9,944 nt of DNA from an uncultured Bacteroidota bacterium. Lineage in GTDB: Bacteria > Bacteroidota > Rhodothermia > Rhodothermales > UBA10348. The translations under genes were made by a program, and so were the position numbers. A model generated the notes under the pieces. The model did no database searches and was not told the DNA's origin. It worked only from the letters and a program-made list of their open reading frames with translations. Positions 1 through 7,393 of this stretch are shown piece by piece. The stretch's first letter is position 1, and every line of letters begins with the position of its first letter. The DNA is taken from assembly GCA_937893205.1 (NCBI GenBank), contig CALBJU010000192.1, positions 1 to 9,944 on the forward strand. Direction: 5' to 3'.

Positions 1-545
1 GGGCTGAAAAGCATGATCGCAGCAGACTCCCTCGGGGTCTGTACGAGACGACCCTTAATGCGATAGGCGTTCAAACCAATCCTAAGGGAATCTCCGACCC
101 GGATATCGAACTGCTGCATCAGAGTGCCATCAACGAGGGCGCCGCGTCCTTGTAAGTAGGTCCCAGTGGCCTCGGGTGGGTCCGATTCGATAGAGCCGTA
201 GTACGGGTAGCCGTCTTCGTGGCCACGTACGGTCACAAGTCTGGCCGTATTCGTGCGAGGGAAATAAGCCATGGAGGAAAAAGAAGTCCTTCGGCTCTGC
301 AGGCCACCTAGAGAGTCAATTACCGCCTCGACCGAATCGTCGAATGGACGGCTGCTTTCGAAACTCAGGTCAGCTCCGAGTAGTGTCCTTGCTTCTGCGT
401 CGATGGCCTGCCGGAGATTGTCGCCGAACGAATTGATCGACACCAATGCGGCTACGCCCAGGACCATCGAAGAAATGAACAGCGCCATGCGGCCAATGCT
501 GCCGCGCGCATCTCGTCTGGCAAACTTGAAAATCCATCTATTCAT
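1..545 (-). CDS. ybbP: ABC transporter permease, YbbP/FtsX-MacB type (N-terminal part, cut by window edge)
   Basis: This is the first 181 codons of an ABC permease; the rest lies beyond the left edge. The protein begins MNRWIFKFARRDARG, has one hydrophobic segment at about residues 20-38 and then a long hydrophilic stretch typical of the periplasmic MacB-type domain. The stretch following the first helix (SINSFGDNLRQAID...LLGADLSFES) resembles the same place in E. coli YbbP, where a short helix and the 'AGD' element follow TM1. The ATG at 545-543 lies inside the end of the upstream ATPase gene, giving an 8-bp overlap that points to translational coupling. Together with the ATPase it should form an inner-membrane complex that acts on envelope substrates, perhaps lipids or lipoproteins, rather than a classical importer; the substrate is not known from sequence. 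Confidence is high for the family and good for YbbP because of the neighbouring ATPase and esterase. Confidence 0.85.
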   Translation of the reverse strand, partial: MNRWIFKFARRDARGSIGRMALFISSMVLGVAALVSINSFGDNLRQAIDAEARTLLGADLSFESSRPFDDSVEAVIDSLGGLQSRRTSFSSMAYFPRTNTARLVTVRGHEDGYPYYGSIESDPPEATGTYLQGRGALVDGTLMQQFDIRVGDSLRIGLNAYRIKGRLVQTPRESAAIMLFS

Positions 546-1272
546 TTGCCGCACCGACTGGTTGCACGGATGATGCGGAAAGTCCATTGTTCTCTGCTGC
601 GCTGTCCTCGACAATACGGCCGCCTTTCAGTCGAATAATGCGATTGGTGCGCAAAGAAAGGTCGCGATCGTGTGTGACCAGTACGAGGGTCGTTTCTGCC
701 GTTTTATTCAGCTGAAACAGCACGTCGATGACGTGATCGCCCGTTTCAGTGTCGAGGTTGCCTGTTGGCTCGTCAGCAAACAGGACGTCCGGACGATTGA
801 TGAAAGCCCGAGCGAGCGCAACACGCTGCTGCTCGCCGCCCGATAACTGAGCCGGAAAGTGATCGGAACGCTCCTCAAGCCCTACATCAAGCAGAAGTTT
901 TTCGGCCAACGGGCGGGCGTCCGTCTTGCCTCGTAGTTCTGCCGGCACCATGATATTCTCAAGTGCAGTCAGGGTCGGGATCAATCGAAAAGATTGGAAG
1001 ACAAATCCAACGTGCTCGTTTCGGACGCGTGCTCGTTCATCTTCAGAGAGTTCGGCCAGGACATTGCCGCAGAGTGTGACGGATCCGGTTGAAGGCGTAT
1101 CCAGGCCGGCACACAATCCCAGGAGGGTTGTTTTTCCACTTCCCGAAGGACCTACGATGGCGCAGGTATCCCCACGCTTGAGGGTAAAAGAAACCTGATC
1201 TAGAACAGTAAGTGATTTTGAACCACTCTGGTAGGTCTTTGATAAGTTCGTGACCGTCAGAACCTTTTCCAT
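538..1272 (-). CDS. ybbA: ABC transporter ATP-binding protein, YbbA/LolD/MacB type
   Basis: This 244-residue ATPase is complete. It shows every nucleotide-binding element in order: Walker A GPSGSGKTT (residues 41-49), Q-loop Gln93, signature LSGGEQQR (143-150), Walker B VLFADE (163-168) with catalytic Glu168, D-loop NLD (172-174) and the switch His201. Length and motif set match the LolD/MacB/YbbA subfamily that energises FtsX-like permeases from the cytoplasmic face. The stop overlaps the start of the permease gene, so the two are probably made in fixed ratio. The gene is divergent from the tesA-like esterase with only 44 bp between start codons, matching the E. coli tesA | ybbA-ybbP arrangement. 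The roughly 20 residues after the core fold (from about 225) are polar and probably unstructured. The symbol is assigned by synteny plus family, since ATPase sequence alone would not separate YbbA from LolD. Confidence 0.9.
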   Translation of the reverse strand: MEKVLTVTNLSKTYQSGSKSLTVLDQVSFTLKRGDTCAIVGPSGSGKTTLLGLCAGLDTPSTGSVTLCGNVLAELSEDERARVRNEHVGFVFQSFRLIPTLTALENIMVPAELRGKTDARPLAEKLLLDVGLEERSDHFPAQLSGGEQQRVALARAFINRPDVLFADEPTGNLDTETGDHVIDVLFQLNKTAETTLVLVTHDRDLSLRTNRIIRLKGGRIVEDSAAENNGLSASSVQPVGAANE

Positions 1273-1316
1273 GCGCTATGCTTTACTGATCTCCCGAATC
1301 AATCTTCGAGAGGTTA

Positions 1317-2051
1317 ATGAAAAGAACTCCGCTATACCCATGGCTCTCTGCAATGGTTCTGATCCTCGGATGTTCAAATCAGACTGTCACCGAGGAGGCC
1401 CAGTCTCCATCCGCCACGGGTAGCAGCCCTGTTCAGGCCGTTGATTCAGCTGCCGAACCGCTCCCGCAAGAAGTGGATGATGATGTTCTTCAGATACTGT
1501 TCCTGGGCGACAGCATCACAGCGGGATACGGCCTTGGATCAGAGCAGGCCTTCCCTGCACTTACTGAGACGCGCCTCAATGAATCGGGTTACAGCACGCG
1601 GGTCATAAATGCAGGGACTTCGGGAGACACCAGTACGGGTGGATTGAATAAAATGGACTGGCTCCTCAGCCAACGAGTAGACATTCTTGTACTGGAACTT
1701 GGAGGCAATGACGGCCTGCGGGGAATAGACCTCAGCCTGACACGAGCCAATATTTCTGAGATTGTGGATCGAACGCTCCAAAGCTGGCCAGATGCACGAA
1801 TCGTGATTGCCGGGATGCAGGTGCCTCCCAATCTGGGTCATGAATACACCCAGGAATTTCAGGAAATATTTCCGGCCGTTGCCGCGGAGTACGATGTGGA
1901 TCTTATCCCGTTTCTGCTCGAAGGAGTCGGAGGCATCAGCCACTTGAACCTTGCAGATGGCATTCACCCCACTGCAGAAGGACACCAAATCGTCTCTGAG
2001 CTCGTCTATTCGGCGCTGGAGCCCATTGTAAGAGAGCTGTCGAAGAATTAG
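1317..2051 (+). CDS. tesA: GDSL/SGNH-family arylesterase (TesA-like), predicted lipoprotein
   Basis: This 244-residue SGNH hydrolase probably cleaves acyl or aryl esters or thioesters, as TesA (thioesterase I / lysophospholipase L1) does. The four consensus blocks are visible: GDSITAGYG (64-72) with nucleophile Ser66, the glycine block NAGTSGD (98-104), GGND (129-132) with oxyanion-hole Asn131, and DGIHP (214-218) giving Asp214 and His217 of the triad. The N-terminus, MKRTPLYPWLSAMVLILGC, has a positive start, a hydrophobic core and a plausible lipobox ending at Cys19. A polar, acidic linker of about 40 residues rich in Ser, Pro, Ala and Glu follows before the catalytic domain. It is therefore predicted to be lipid-anchored in the envelope, whereas E. 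coli TesA is soluble and periplasmic. The ATG at 1317 is preceded by GAGAGG with a short 3-nt gap. Its 3' end overlaps convergent pntB by 4 bp. Confidence 0.9.
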   Translation: MKRTPLYPWLSAMVLILGCSNQTVTEEAQSPSATGSSPVQAVDSAAEPLPQEVDDDVLQILFLGDSITAGYGLGSEQAFPALTETRLNESGYSTRVINAGTSGDTSTGGLNKMDWLLSQRVDILVLELGGNDGLRGIDLSLTRANISEIVDRTLQSWPDARIVIAGMQVPPNLGHEYTQEFQEIFPAVAAEYDVDLIPFLLEGVGGISHLNLADGIHPTAEGHQIVSELVYSALEPIVRELSKN

Positions 2052-3487
2052 AGCTGCTTGATTTCGTTCACGATGCTCGATATCGAATCCTTCGCATCAC
2101 CGAACAGCATCTGGTTGTTCGAATTGTAGAACAGCTCGTTGTCGATACCGGCGTATCCTGGTCGCATACTCCTCTTCAGTACAATCGATGTGCCGGCCTG
2201 GTCAGCATTCAGGATGGGCATGCCGTATATCGGGCTGCTCTTGTCGTGCCTCGCGGCCGGGTTAACCACGTCGTTGGCACCGATGACCACAGCGACGTCT
2301 GCAGTCTCAAACTCTCCATTGATTTCATCCATTTCGAAGAGCATATCGTACGGAACGTTGGCTTCGGCAAGTAGAACGTTCATGTGCCCTGGCATACGTC
2401 CTGCGACGGGATGGACCGCGAACTTGACCTCGACATCTTTCTTTGCCAGTTCGTCTGCCAGCTCTCTCACCGCATGCTGAGCCTGGGCTACGGCCATGCC
2501 GTAACCGGGTACGAAAATCACTTTGCTCGCGTAGCTTAACAGGATGGCTACATCGTCCGGCGTCGTGGAGTTTACCGTCTTTCCCTCTGAGGAAACCGCT
2601 CCCGCCGGGCCTCCGCCCGAATCGCCCCCAAATCCGCCAATCAGCACGTTCAGCAACGAGCGATTCATTGCGACACACATGATATTGGTCAGAATCAATC
2701 CCGATGCTCCGACAAGTGCTCCCGATACGATCAGTGCAGTGTTGTCCAGAACAAACCCGGTAGCCGCGGCGGCAATTCCGGAATAGGAATTCAACAGTGC
2801 GACGACAACTGGCATGTCTGCCCCACCGATCGGGATGACTAGAAGCACTCCGAGAACGGCGCCAGCGACGGCTATCGCAATGGCTGCCTGAACCACGGGT
2901 TCGTTTCCGACTCCTGGAAACATGCCAGCGTTCATAACCATCCATACAACTGCGCCAATCGTTCCGGCCAGAAACAGAATGGTAAACAGGCGCATTCCGG
3001 GAAAAGAGATCGGATTTCCGGATATCCTACCCGACAGTTTTCCAAAGGCGATGAAGCTGCCCGTGAATGTTATCATTCCGATCACGAGCGACAGGGATAT
3101 CGTCACAGCCGCAAAACCGTCGAACAGTGCTCCTCCCGTATACGCCGCATTAGGCGCCATCAATCGTGCGACTTCAGCTCCAGCGACAAGGGCAGAGGCA
3201 ATACCGCCAAATCCGTTGAATGCAGCGACCAACTCGGGCATTCCGGTCATTTCGACTCGTTTGGCTAGATAAACACCGATTCCGCTTCCGATTACGACAC
3301 CGATGATCATCACAACAGGTGTCATGATCTCCTGCAAAAATAGGGTGGCAACCACAGCGACAAACATTCCGATCGCTGCAAGCTGGTTTCCTTTTCTCGC
3401 GGTCGCCGGCGACTGTAGCCGTTTCAATCCGTAAATAAAGAGGATTGCTGAAACGACGTATGCAATGTCAATGACGTTCTGCTTCAT
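2048..3487 (-). CDS. pntB: NAD(P) transhydrogenase subunit beta
   Basis: The 479-residue protein combines part of the membrane proton channel (dII) with the NADP(H)-binding domain (dIII) of the transhydrogenase, which drives hydride transfer from NADH to NADP+ using the proton gradient. Residues 1 to about 290 contain many hydrophobic helices and the conserved GGADMP (Asp224) and LLNSYSG (Asn233) elements. A Gly-rich linker (284-297) leads to dIII from about 313, which carries VPGYGMAVAQAQ (326-337), VAGRMPGHMNVLLAEA (361-376), VIGANDVVNPAA (401-412), KRSM..GYAG (438-447) and MLFGDAK (460-466), all close to E. coli PntB. Notably, the position matching E. coli His91 is Asn91, and there is no histidine anywhere in residues 1-310. 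It is the last gene of the pnt run, starting 49 bp after pntAB, and no terminator is seen after it. Confidence 0.97.
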   Translation of the reverse strand: MKQNVIDIAYVVSAILFIYGLKRLQSPATARKGNQLAAIGMFVAVVATLFLQEIMTPVVMIIGVVIGSGIGVYLAKRVEMTGMPELVAAFNGFGGIASALVAGAEVARLMAPNAAYTGGALFDGFAAVTISLSLVIGMITFTGSFIAFGKLSGRISGNPISFPGMRLFTILFLAGTIGAVVWMVMNAGMFPGVGNEPVVQAAIAIAVAGAVLGVLLVIPIGGADMPVVVALLNSYSGIAAAATGFVLDNTALIVSGALVGASGLILTNIMCVAMNRSLLNVLIGGFGGDSGGGPAGAVSSEGKTVNSTTPDDVAILLSYASKVIFVPGYGMAVAQAQHAVRELADELAKKDVEVKFAVHPVAGRMPGHMNVLLAEANVPYDMLFEMDEINGEFETADVAVVIGANDVVNPAARHDKSSPIYGMPILNADQAGTSIVLKRSMRPGYAGIDNELFYNSNNQMLFGDAKDSISSIVNEIKQL

Positions 3488-3536
3488 TGTGCTTTTATGC
3501 CTGTGGGATTATTGTCCAAGTTGAGCTGGCTCAGGG

Positions 3537-3809
3537 TTATTCCTTTCTCTTGAACATCTGAAGCATTCTATCTGTAACTAAAAATCCACCTACGACATTG
3601 ATGGTCGCCACTACGAGCGCGACAACGCCTAAAATCATGGCCCACTGATCAGCAACCATTCCGGCCACGACCAATGCACCTACCATGGTGATTCCAGATA
3701 CGGCGTTTGATCCGGACATCAGCGGCGTGTGCAGTGTTTGTGGAACCTTGCTGATCACTTCGCTGCCTATTATCGAGGCTAGAATGAATACGATTAAATT
3801 TTCGAGCAT
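3537..3809 (-). CDS. pntAB: NAD(P) transhydrogenase subunit alpha, membrane part (alpha-2)
   Basis: This 90-residue membrane protein corresponds to the C-terminal membrane segment of one-piece PntA enzymes and completes the dII channel together with PntB. It starts MLENLIVFILASIIG, then has the diagnostic motif VPQTLHTPLMSGSNAVSGI (residues 22-40, with His27), which aligns with 'HALHTPLMSVTNAISGI' in E. coli PntA. Two further hydrophobic segments follow (about 41-52 and 57-78), and it ends in a basic tail KRKE. A separate small alpha-2 gene is the arrangement known from Rhodospirillum rubrum and Thermus. It lies 23 bp downstream of pntAA and 49 bp upstream of pntB, all on the same strand, so the three are very likely cotranscribed. 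His27 is the only histidine in the predicted membrane domain of the whole enzyme. Confidence 0.95.
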   Translation of the reverse strand: MLENLIVFILASIIGSEVISKVPQTLHTPLMSGSNAVSGITMVGALVVAGMVADQWAMILGVVALVVATINVVGGFLVTDRMLQMFKRKE

Positions 3810-3832
3810 TGGATCGATCGTTTAGAAGTGAT

Positions 3833-4969
3833 TCAGGCTTGATTCAGCAGTGATTTCACGCGCTCGTGGACAACCTCTCCACCCCTGGTAACACAGGATC
3901 CGACGAATACTTCGTCCTCCTCGTTAGGAGCAAATCCATTCTCATCCGTAAAGTCCTGAAGCATGGCCAACAGGGTTCGAGCATACAGCTGGCTCGCATG
4001 AACCGGCATGTCTGCTGGCAGATTCGTCCCACCCATAATGGTGACACCATGCCGGACGACAGTCTGCCCCGGCTCTGTCAATTCACAGTTTCCGCCGTTA
4101 GAAGCAGCCATGTCCACGATTACAGACCCGTCTGCCATGGCCTTGACGGCAGCCTCTGATATCAATAGGGGTGCCTTTCTCCCAGGAATCAGCGCGGTGG
4201 ATATCACTACATCAGATTTTGCGATCGTTGGAATCAGGAGTTCAACCTGTTGTTTGGCCTTCTCCTCCATCAGCGCCTTGGCATATCCGCCCGAATCGGA
4301 AGAATCCTGCGCTTCAATTTCGAGCTCGACAAACCTGGCTCCGAGGCTCTGTACCTCCTCCTTCACTGCATCGCGAATGTCATAGGCTGAAACCTTGGCT
4401 CCGAGGCGCCTGGCGGTCGCAATCGCCTGGAGACCAGCAACACCGGCGCCCAATATCAATACGTTCGAGGGCCGAACCGTACCGGCAGCCGTGGTGAGAA
4501 GCGGGAAAAACTTTGGAAGTTTGGTAGCTGCCTCAAGGACAGCGCGATACCCTCCGATAGAACTCAGTGCCGAGAGAGCGTCCATTTTTTGGGCGCGTGA
4601 TATTCGGGGCACCATCTCCATGCTTAAGGCGGTTGTACCACGTAGCGCCAGTGCTGCAGATACCTGAGGCCTATCGAGCGGGCTCAAAAACCCGATGTAG
4701 GCCCCATTTTGCTTCAGGAGGGCTATTTCATCATCGGAGGGTGGTTGAACCTTAACTACAATGTCCGACGCCAGGGCACTTTCGCGCGAGGTAATGGTCC
4801 CTCCCACCTTCTCATACTCTGCATCGGAATAGTGCGCAGAAGATCCGGCACCTGATTCGATGTTAATTGTCGCGCCCGCCTTAGCGAGCCGCAATACGAC
4901 TTCCGGGGTGAGCGCTACAAGTCGCTCTCCAGACACCGTTTCCTTCGGAACACCGATAGTGTAGGCCAT
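3833..4969 (-). CDS. pntAA: NAD(P) transhydrogenase subunit alpha, NAD(H)-binding part (alpha-1)
   Basis: The 378-residue protein is the soluble dI domain, which binds NAD(H) on the cytoplasmic side and passes hydride to NADP+ held by PntB. It resembles alanine dehydrogenase. The N-terminus MAYTIGVPKET is typical. The RQD loop that positions nicotinamide is intact: MVPRISRAQKMDALS gives Arg122, Gln127, Asp130 and Ser133. The Rossmann motif GAGVAGLQA (174-182) is followed by Asp197 in AYDIR at the end of the second strand, fitting NAD rather than NADP. The mobile-loop sequence SGGYAKAL (226-233) corresponds to the GYAK region of other alpha subunits. The protein ends soon after the dI domain, so the membrane part is encoded separately by pntAB. 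A promoter candidate lies 35-63 bp upstream, and GAGGAAT directly precedes the ATG. Confidence 0.96.
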   Translation of the reverse strand: MAYTIGVPKETVSGERLVALTPEVVLRLAKAGATINIESGAGSSAHYSDAEYEKVGGTITSRESALASDIVVKVQPPSDDEIALLKQNGAYIGFLSPLDRPQVSAALALRGTTALSMEMVPRISRAQKMDALSALSSIGGYRAVLEAATKLPKFFPLLTTAAGTVRPSNVLILGAGVAGLQAIATARRLGAKVSAYDIRDAVKEEVQSLGARFVELEIEAQDSSDSGGYAKALMEEKAKQQVELLIPTIAKSDVVISTALIPGRKAPLLISEAAVKAMADGSVIVDMAASNGGNCELTEPGQTVVRHGVTIMGGTNLPADMPVHASQLYARTLLAMLQDFTDENGFAPNEEDEVFVGSCVTRGGEVVHERVKSLLNQA

Positions 4970-5003
4970 ATTCCTCGCGTCGTGCTCAGATTTAGTCGCG
5001 ACC

Positions 5004-5032
5004 TATATACAACGTCGCATCAAGGGTTGCAA
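5004..5032 (-). promoter_or_regulatory. Candidate sigma-70-type promoter for pntAA-pntAB-pntB
   Basis: Read on the minus strand, TTGCAA (5032-5027) and TATATA (5009-5004) are separated by exactly 17 bp. A start of transcription near 4997 would leave a leader of about 28 nt before the pntAA ATG. The 107-bp serC-pntAA gap is the largest one in this six-gene minus-strand run, as expected for an internal promoter. The call rests on consensus matching only. If the organism is a true Bacteroidota with the divergent -33/-7 consensus, the match would mean less. Confidence 0.5.
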
Positions 5033-5076
5033 TCTTATCTGCGCATCAAAACATGGATGTTGATAACCTCTCGCGA

Positions 5077-6150
5077 TTACCCGTTTTCAGACTCGAATGC
5101 ATCCATGAATTCGATGAGTGCTTCAACAGCTTCAACCGGGCACGCATTATAGATTGAGGCTCTAACACCCCCTGCGCTTCTGTGCCCTTTTAGCGCCAGC
5201 AGCCCTGCCGTGCGCGCCTCGGCGATAAAACGACCTTCGAGTTCCTCCGAGGGGAGTCGGAAAGTTACGTTCATGTTGGACCGGGAGTCCTTCATAGCCA
5301 CTCCCGTGAAGTACTCAGACGCATCTATACGATTATATAGCAGTGCGGCTTTATCATCGTTTCTGATCTTCATTGCCTCTAAATCACCAATGGACTCGAT
5401 CCAGCGCAATACTTTTTCGATCATATACACCGCAAAAACAGGTGGTGTATGAAACAGCTTGCTCACGTGAGTGCGATAATCTAGTAGTGTCGGTACTCCG
5501 TCAGGTATTCTATCCAGGAAATCTTGCTTGATCAACACGACCGTGGCTCCGGCAGGTCCAATATTTTTCTGCGCACCCGCGTAGATCAATCCGTACTTGC
5601 TAGTATCAATCGGGCGTGAGAGAAAATCGCTCGAAGCATCACAGATCATGGGGACATCGATCGAAGGATCGCCCTTCATTTGAGTGCCATAGATTGTGTT
5701 GTTTGAAGTGACGTGAACGTATGCCGCCCTATCAGAAATATCCCACGTTTCCACGCCGGGCACGTAGTTGAAATTCTGATCGGCGCTGGAGGCAGCCACA
5801 TGAGTCGCCCCCACCGCAACACCTTGAGCCAACGCATTCTTTGCCCACGATCCAGTGACCACGTAGTTTCCGACGGTGTCTGGCTTCAGAAAGTTGATCG
5901 CTGACTGATAGAACTGCAGAGATGCCCCACTTTGGAGGAATAATATGCTCCACTCATCATCCAAACCGAGCAGAGAACGTAGACTGCTTCTGGCGGATTC
6001 GGCCACGGCGGTATACTGGGGCGATCGATGGCTGATTTCCATGATCGAGGCTCCGGCATCCTTGTATACCATCATTTCATTGCGTGCCTCTTCCAAAACC
6101 TGCTCAGGAAGTGCACCGGGACCCGCAGAAAAGTTGAACTTTCGTTCCAT
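5077..6150 (-). CDS. serC: Phosphoserine aminotransferase
   Basis: This 357-residue PLP enzyme converts 3-phosphohydroxypyruvate plus glutamate into O-phosphoserine plus 2-oxoglutarate, the second step of serine synthesis in the cytoplasm. The N-terminal FNFSAGPGALP (5-15), the cofactor-site SGASLQF (74-80), HVTSNNTIYG (146-155), CDASSDFLS (170-178) and the Schiff-base lysine in AGAQKNIGPAG (191-201, Lys195) are all present, as is the C-terminal KGHRSAGGVRASIYNA block (321-336) that contacts substrate phosphate. The SGASLQF form is of the GASLQF type rather than the GARGQF type seen in E. coli. The gene starts 13 bp after the serA stop codon, without an evident ribosome binding site, so it is probably translated from a common serA-serC message. 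The length is normal and no essential residue appears to be missing. Confidence 0.97.
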   Translation of the reverse strand: MERKFNFSAGPGALPEQVLEEARNEMMVYKDAGASIMEISHRSPQYTAVAESARSSLRSLLGLDDEWSILFLQSGASLQFYQSAINFLKPDTVGNYVVTGSWAKNALAQGVAVGATHVAASSADQNFNYVPGVETWDISDRAAYVHVTSNNTIYGTQMKGDPSIDVPMICDASSDFLSRPIDTSKYGLIYAGAQKNIGPAGATVVLIKQDFLDRIPDGVPTLLDYRTHVSKLFHTPPVFAVYMIEKVLRWIESIGDLEAMKIRNDDKAALLYNRIDASEYFTGVAMKDSRSNMNVTFRLPSEELEGRFIAEARTAGLLALKGHRSAGGVRASIYNACPVEAVEALIEFMDAFESENG

Positions 6151-6163
6151 TTAAATGGTGTTC

Positions 6164-7366
6164 TTAGAGTGAAATAATGCTAACTGCTAAAATGTCTTCC
6201 AGCTCCGAAATACGTTGCACAACCGATTCGTCCTGGAATCCGTTGAAACGGATGTAGGCACACGCTGCTCGGGCTTCATCAAACACGACGTTTTCCATCT
6301 CCTGCACATTCCAGTTTGCAATGCTGATCTCATTAAGGACCCTGGACAATACGCCTACTTTATCAAGATGTCGCACCGTAAGCTGATGTGTAGCAGGCGT
6401 GTGCGTCGCTATGTTCACGCAATTCGGTACATCACCGGTTCTTGAGTAGGTCTCGATGATTCTCGCAGCTTCCTGAGCAATTGCTTCTTGGGCCTGTCCC
6501 GTGGATGCGCCAATGTGATGCGTCAGGTACACCGAAGGGTTTGATGCCAGACTATGTGTAAACGTGCCACTCTTGCTGGTGGGCTCATCAGAGAAGACAT
6601 CCAGACCAACCCGTACGCCCTTTTCTTCCATCGCTCGAACCATTGCACTCTCATCTACGACTGCCGCCCGGGTGGTGTTGATAAAAAACGCTCCATCCTT
6701 TATCGCTTCAAAAAATGATGCTCCAGCCAGGCCTTTCGTGTCAGCGTTGGAAGCGACATGTAACGAGATCACATCTGACTCTGAGGCGACGGCGTCTGGC
6801 GAATCCATTGCTTTGATTCCTAACTTGTCGGCCATATCACCGGTCAGCGAGCGACTCCACCCCACCACGTTCATTTCCAGACCATGAGCCCGTCGTATCA
6901 CTTCCTTTCCAATATTCCCCAGCCCAATTACGCCTAGAGTCTTTCCTTTCAAACCAGCGGCACCCCCATAAAGGGCCTTATTCCATACGCCATTTCTGGC
7001 ATCAATTACGTTGTCCGGGATGGAGCGGTCCATCGCCAGCATGAGTCCGATGGCCAGTTCAGCTACAGCGGCGGCGTTCTTGCCGGGACAATTGGCGACA
7101 AAGACGCCGGACCCAGAAGCCTTGCTAACGTCAATGTTGTCATAGCCGGCACCGGCCCGTACAACCAGCTCTAAAGTGGGGGAAGCGTCAAAATCAGCCT
7201 CCGTGACCTTTGTCGATCGAACAACAAGCACGTGAGGTTTCAGCTCTGCCACCGCTGAAGTAAGCGTCTCACCCTTCAGCTCTGGTCTGCTATCAACCGT
7301 GCAACCGGCCTTTTCCAGTCGAATAATTACGGAATCGGACAATTTGTCGGCAAGAAGTACACGCAT
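6164..7366 (-). CDS. serA: D-3-phosphoglycerate dehydrogenase with C-terminal ACT domain
   Basis: This 400-residue enzyme oxidises 3-phosphoglycerate with NAD+, the first committed step of serine synthesis. The catalytic part holds VVRAGAGYDNID (68-79), the NAD motif GLGNIG (148-153), Arg233 in TTRAAVVDE, Glu261 in DVFSDEP and His284 in THHIGAST; these are the expected Arg, Glu and His of the D-2-hydroxyacid dehydrogenase family. Residues from about 328 to the end form an ACT domain with no intervening ASB domain, so this is the shorter E. coli-like architecture, where serine normally binds between ACT domains. In the E. coli alignment His344-x-Asn346 becomes His333-x-Asp335, while the second asparagine is kept in NWNV (Asn353), so feedback by serine may differ. 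It starts 27 bp after the DUF1015 stop. Confidence 0.96.
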   Translation of the reverse strand: MRVLLADKLSDSVIIRLEKAGCTVDSRPELKGETLTSAVAELKPHVLVVRSTKVTEADFDASPTLELVVRAGAGYDNIDVSKASGSGVFVANCPGKNAAAVAELAIGLMLAMDRSIPDNVIDARNGVWNKALYGGAAGLKGKTLGVIGLGNIGKEVIRRAHGLEMNVVGWSRSLTGDMADKLGIKAMDSPDAVASESDVISLHVASNADTKGLAGASFFEAIKDGAFFINTTRAAVVDESAMVRAMEEKGVRVGLDVFSDEPTSKSGTFTHSLASNPSVYLTHHIGASTGQAQEAIAQEAARIIETYSRTGDVPNCVNIATHTPATHQLTVRHLDKVGVLSRVLNEISIANWNVQEMENVVFDEARAACAYIRFNGFQDESVVQRISELEDILAVSIISL

Positions 7367-7393
7367 TGCTCTATCGATTGCTGAAGTTGACGA

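Noticed and set aside
1539..1988. Open frame of 149 codons opposite the esterase gene
   Set aside because: It is fully contained in tesA, which has all its catalytic motifs, and its translation shows no family feature.
2325..2945. Open frame of 206 codons on the minus strand
   Set aside because: It lies inside pntB in another frame and has an Arg/Gly/Ser-rich composition with no recognisable domain.
5050..5061. AACATGGATGTT dyad between serC and pntAA as a serC terminator
   Set aside because: The stem is 5 bp of mostly A-T pairs with a 2-nt gap and no T run follows, so it cannot support intrinsic termination. A protein site there is possible but unsupported.
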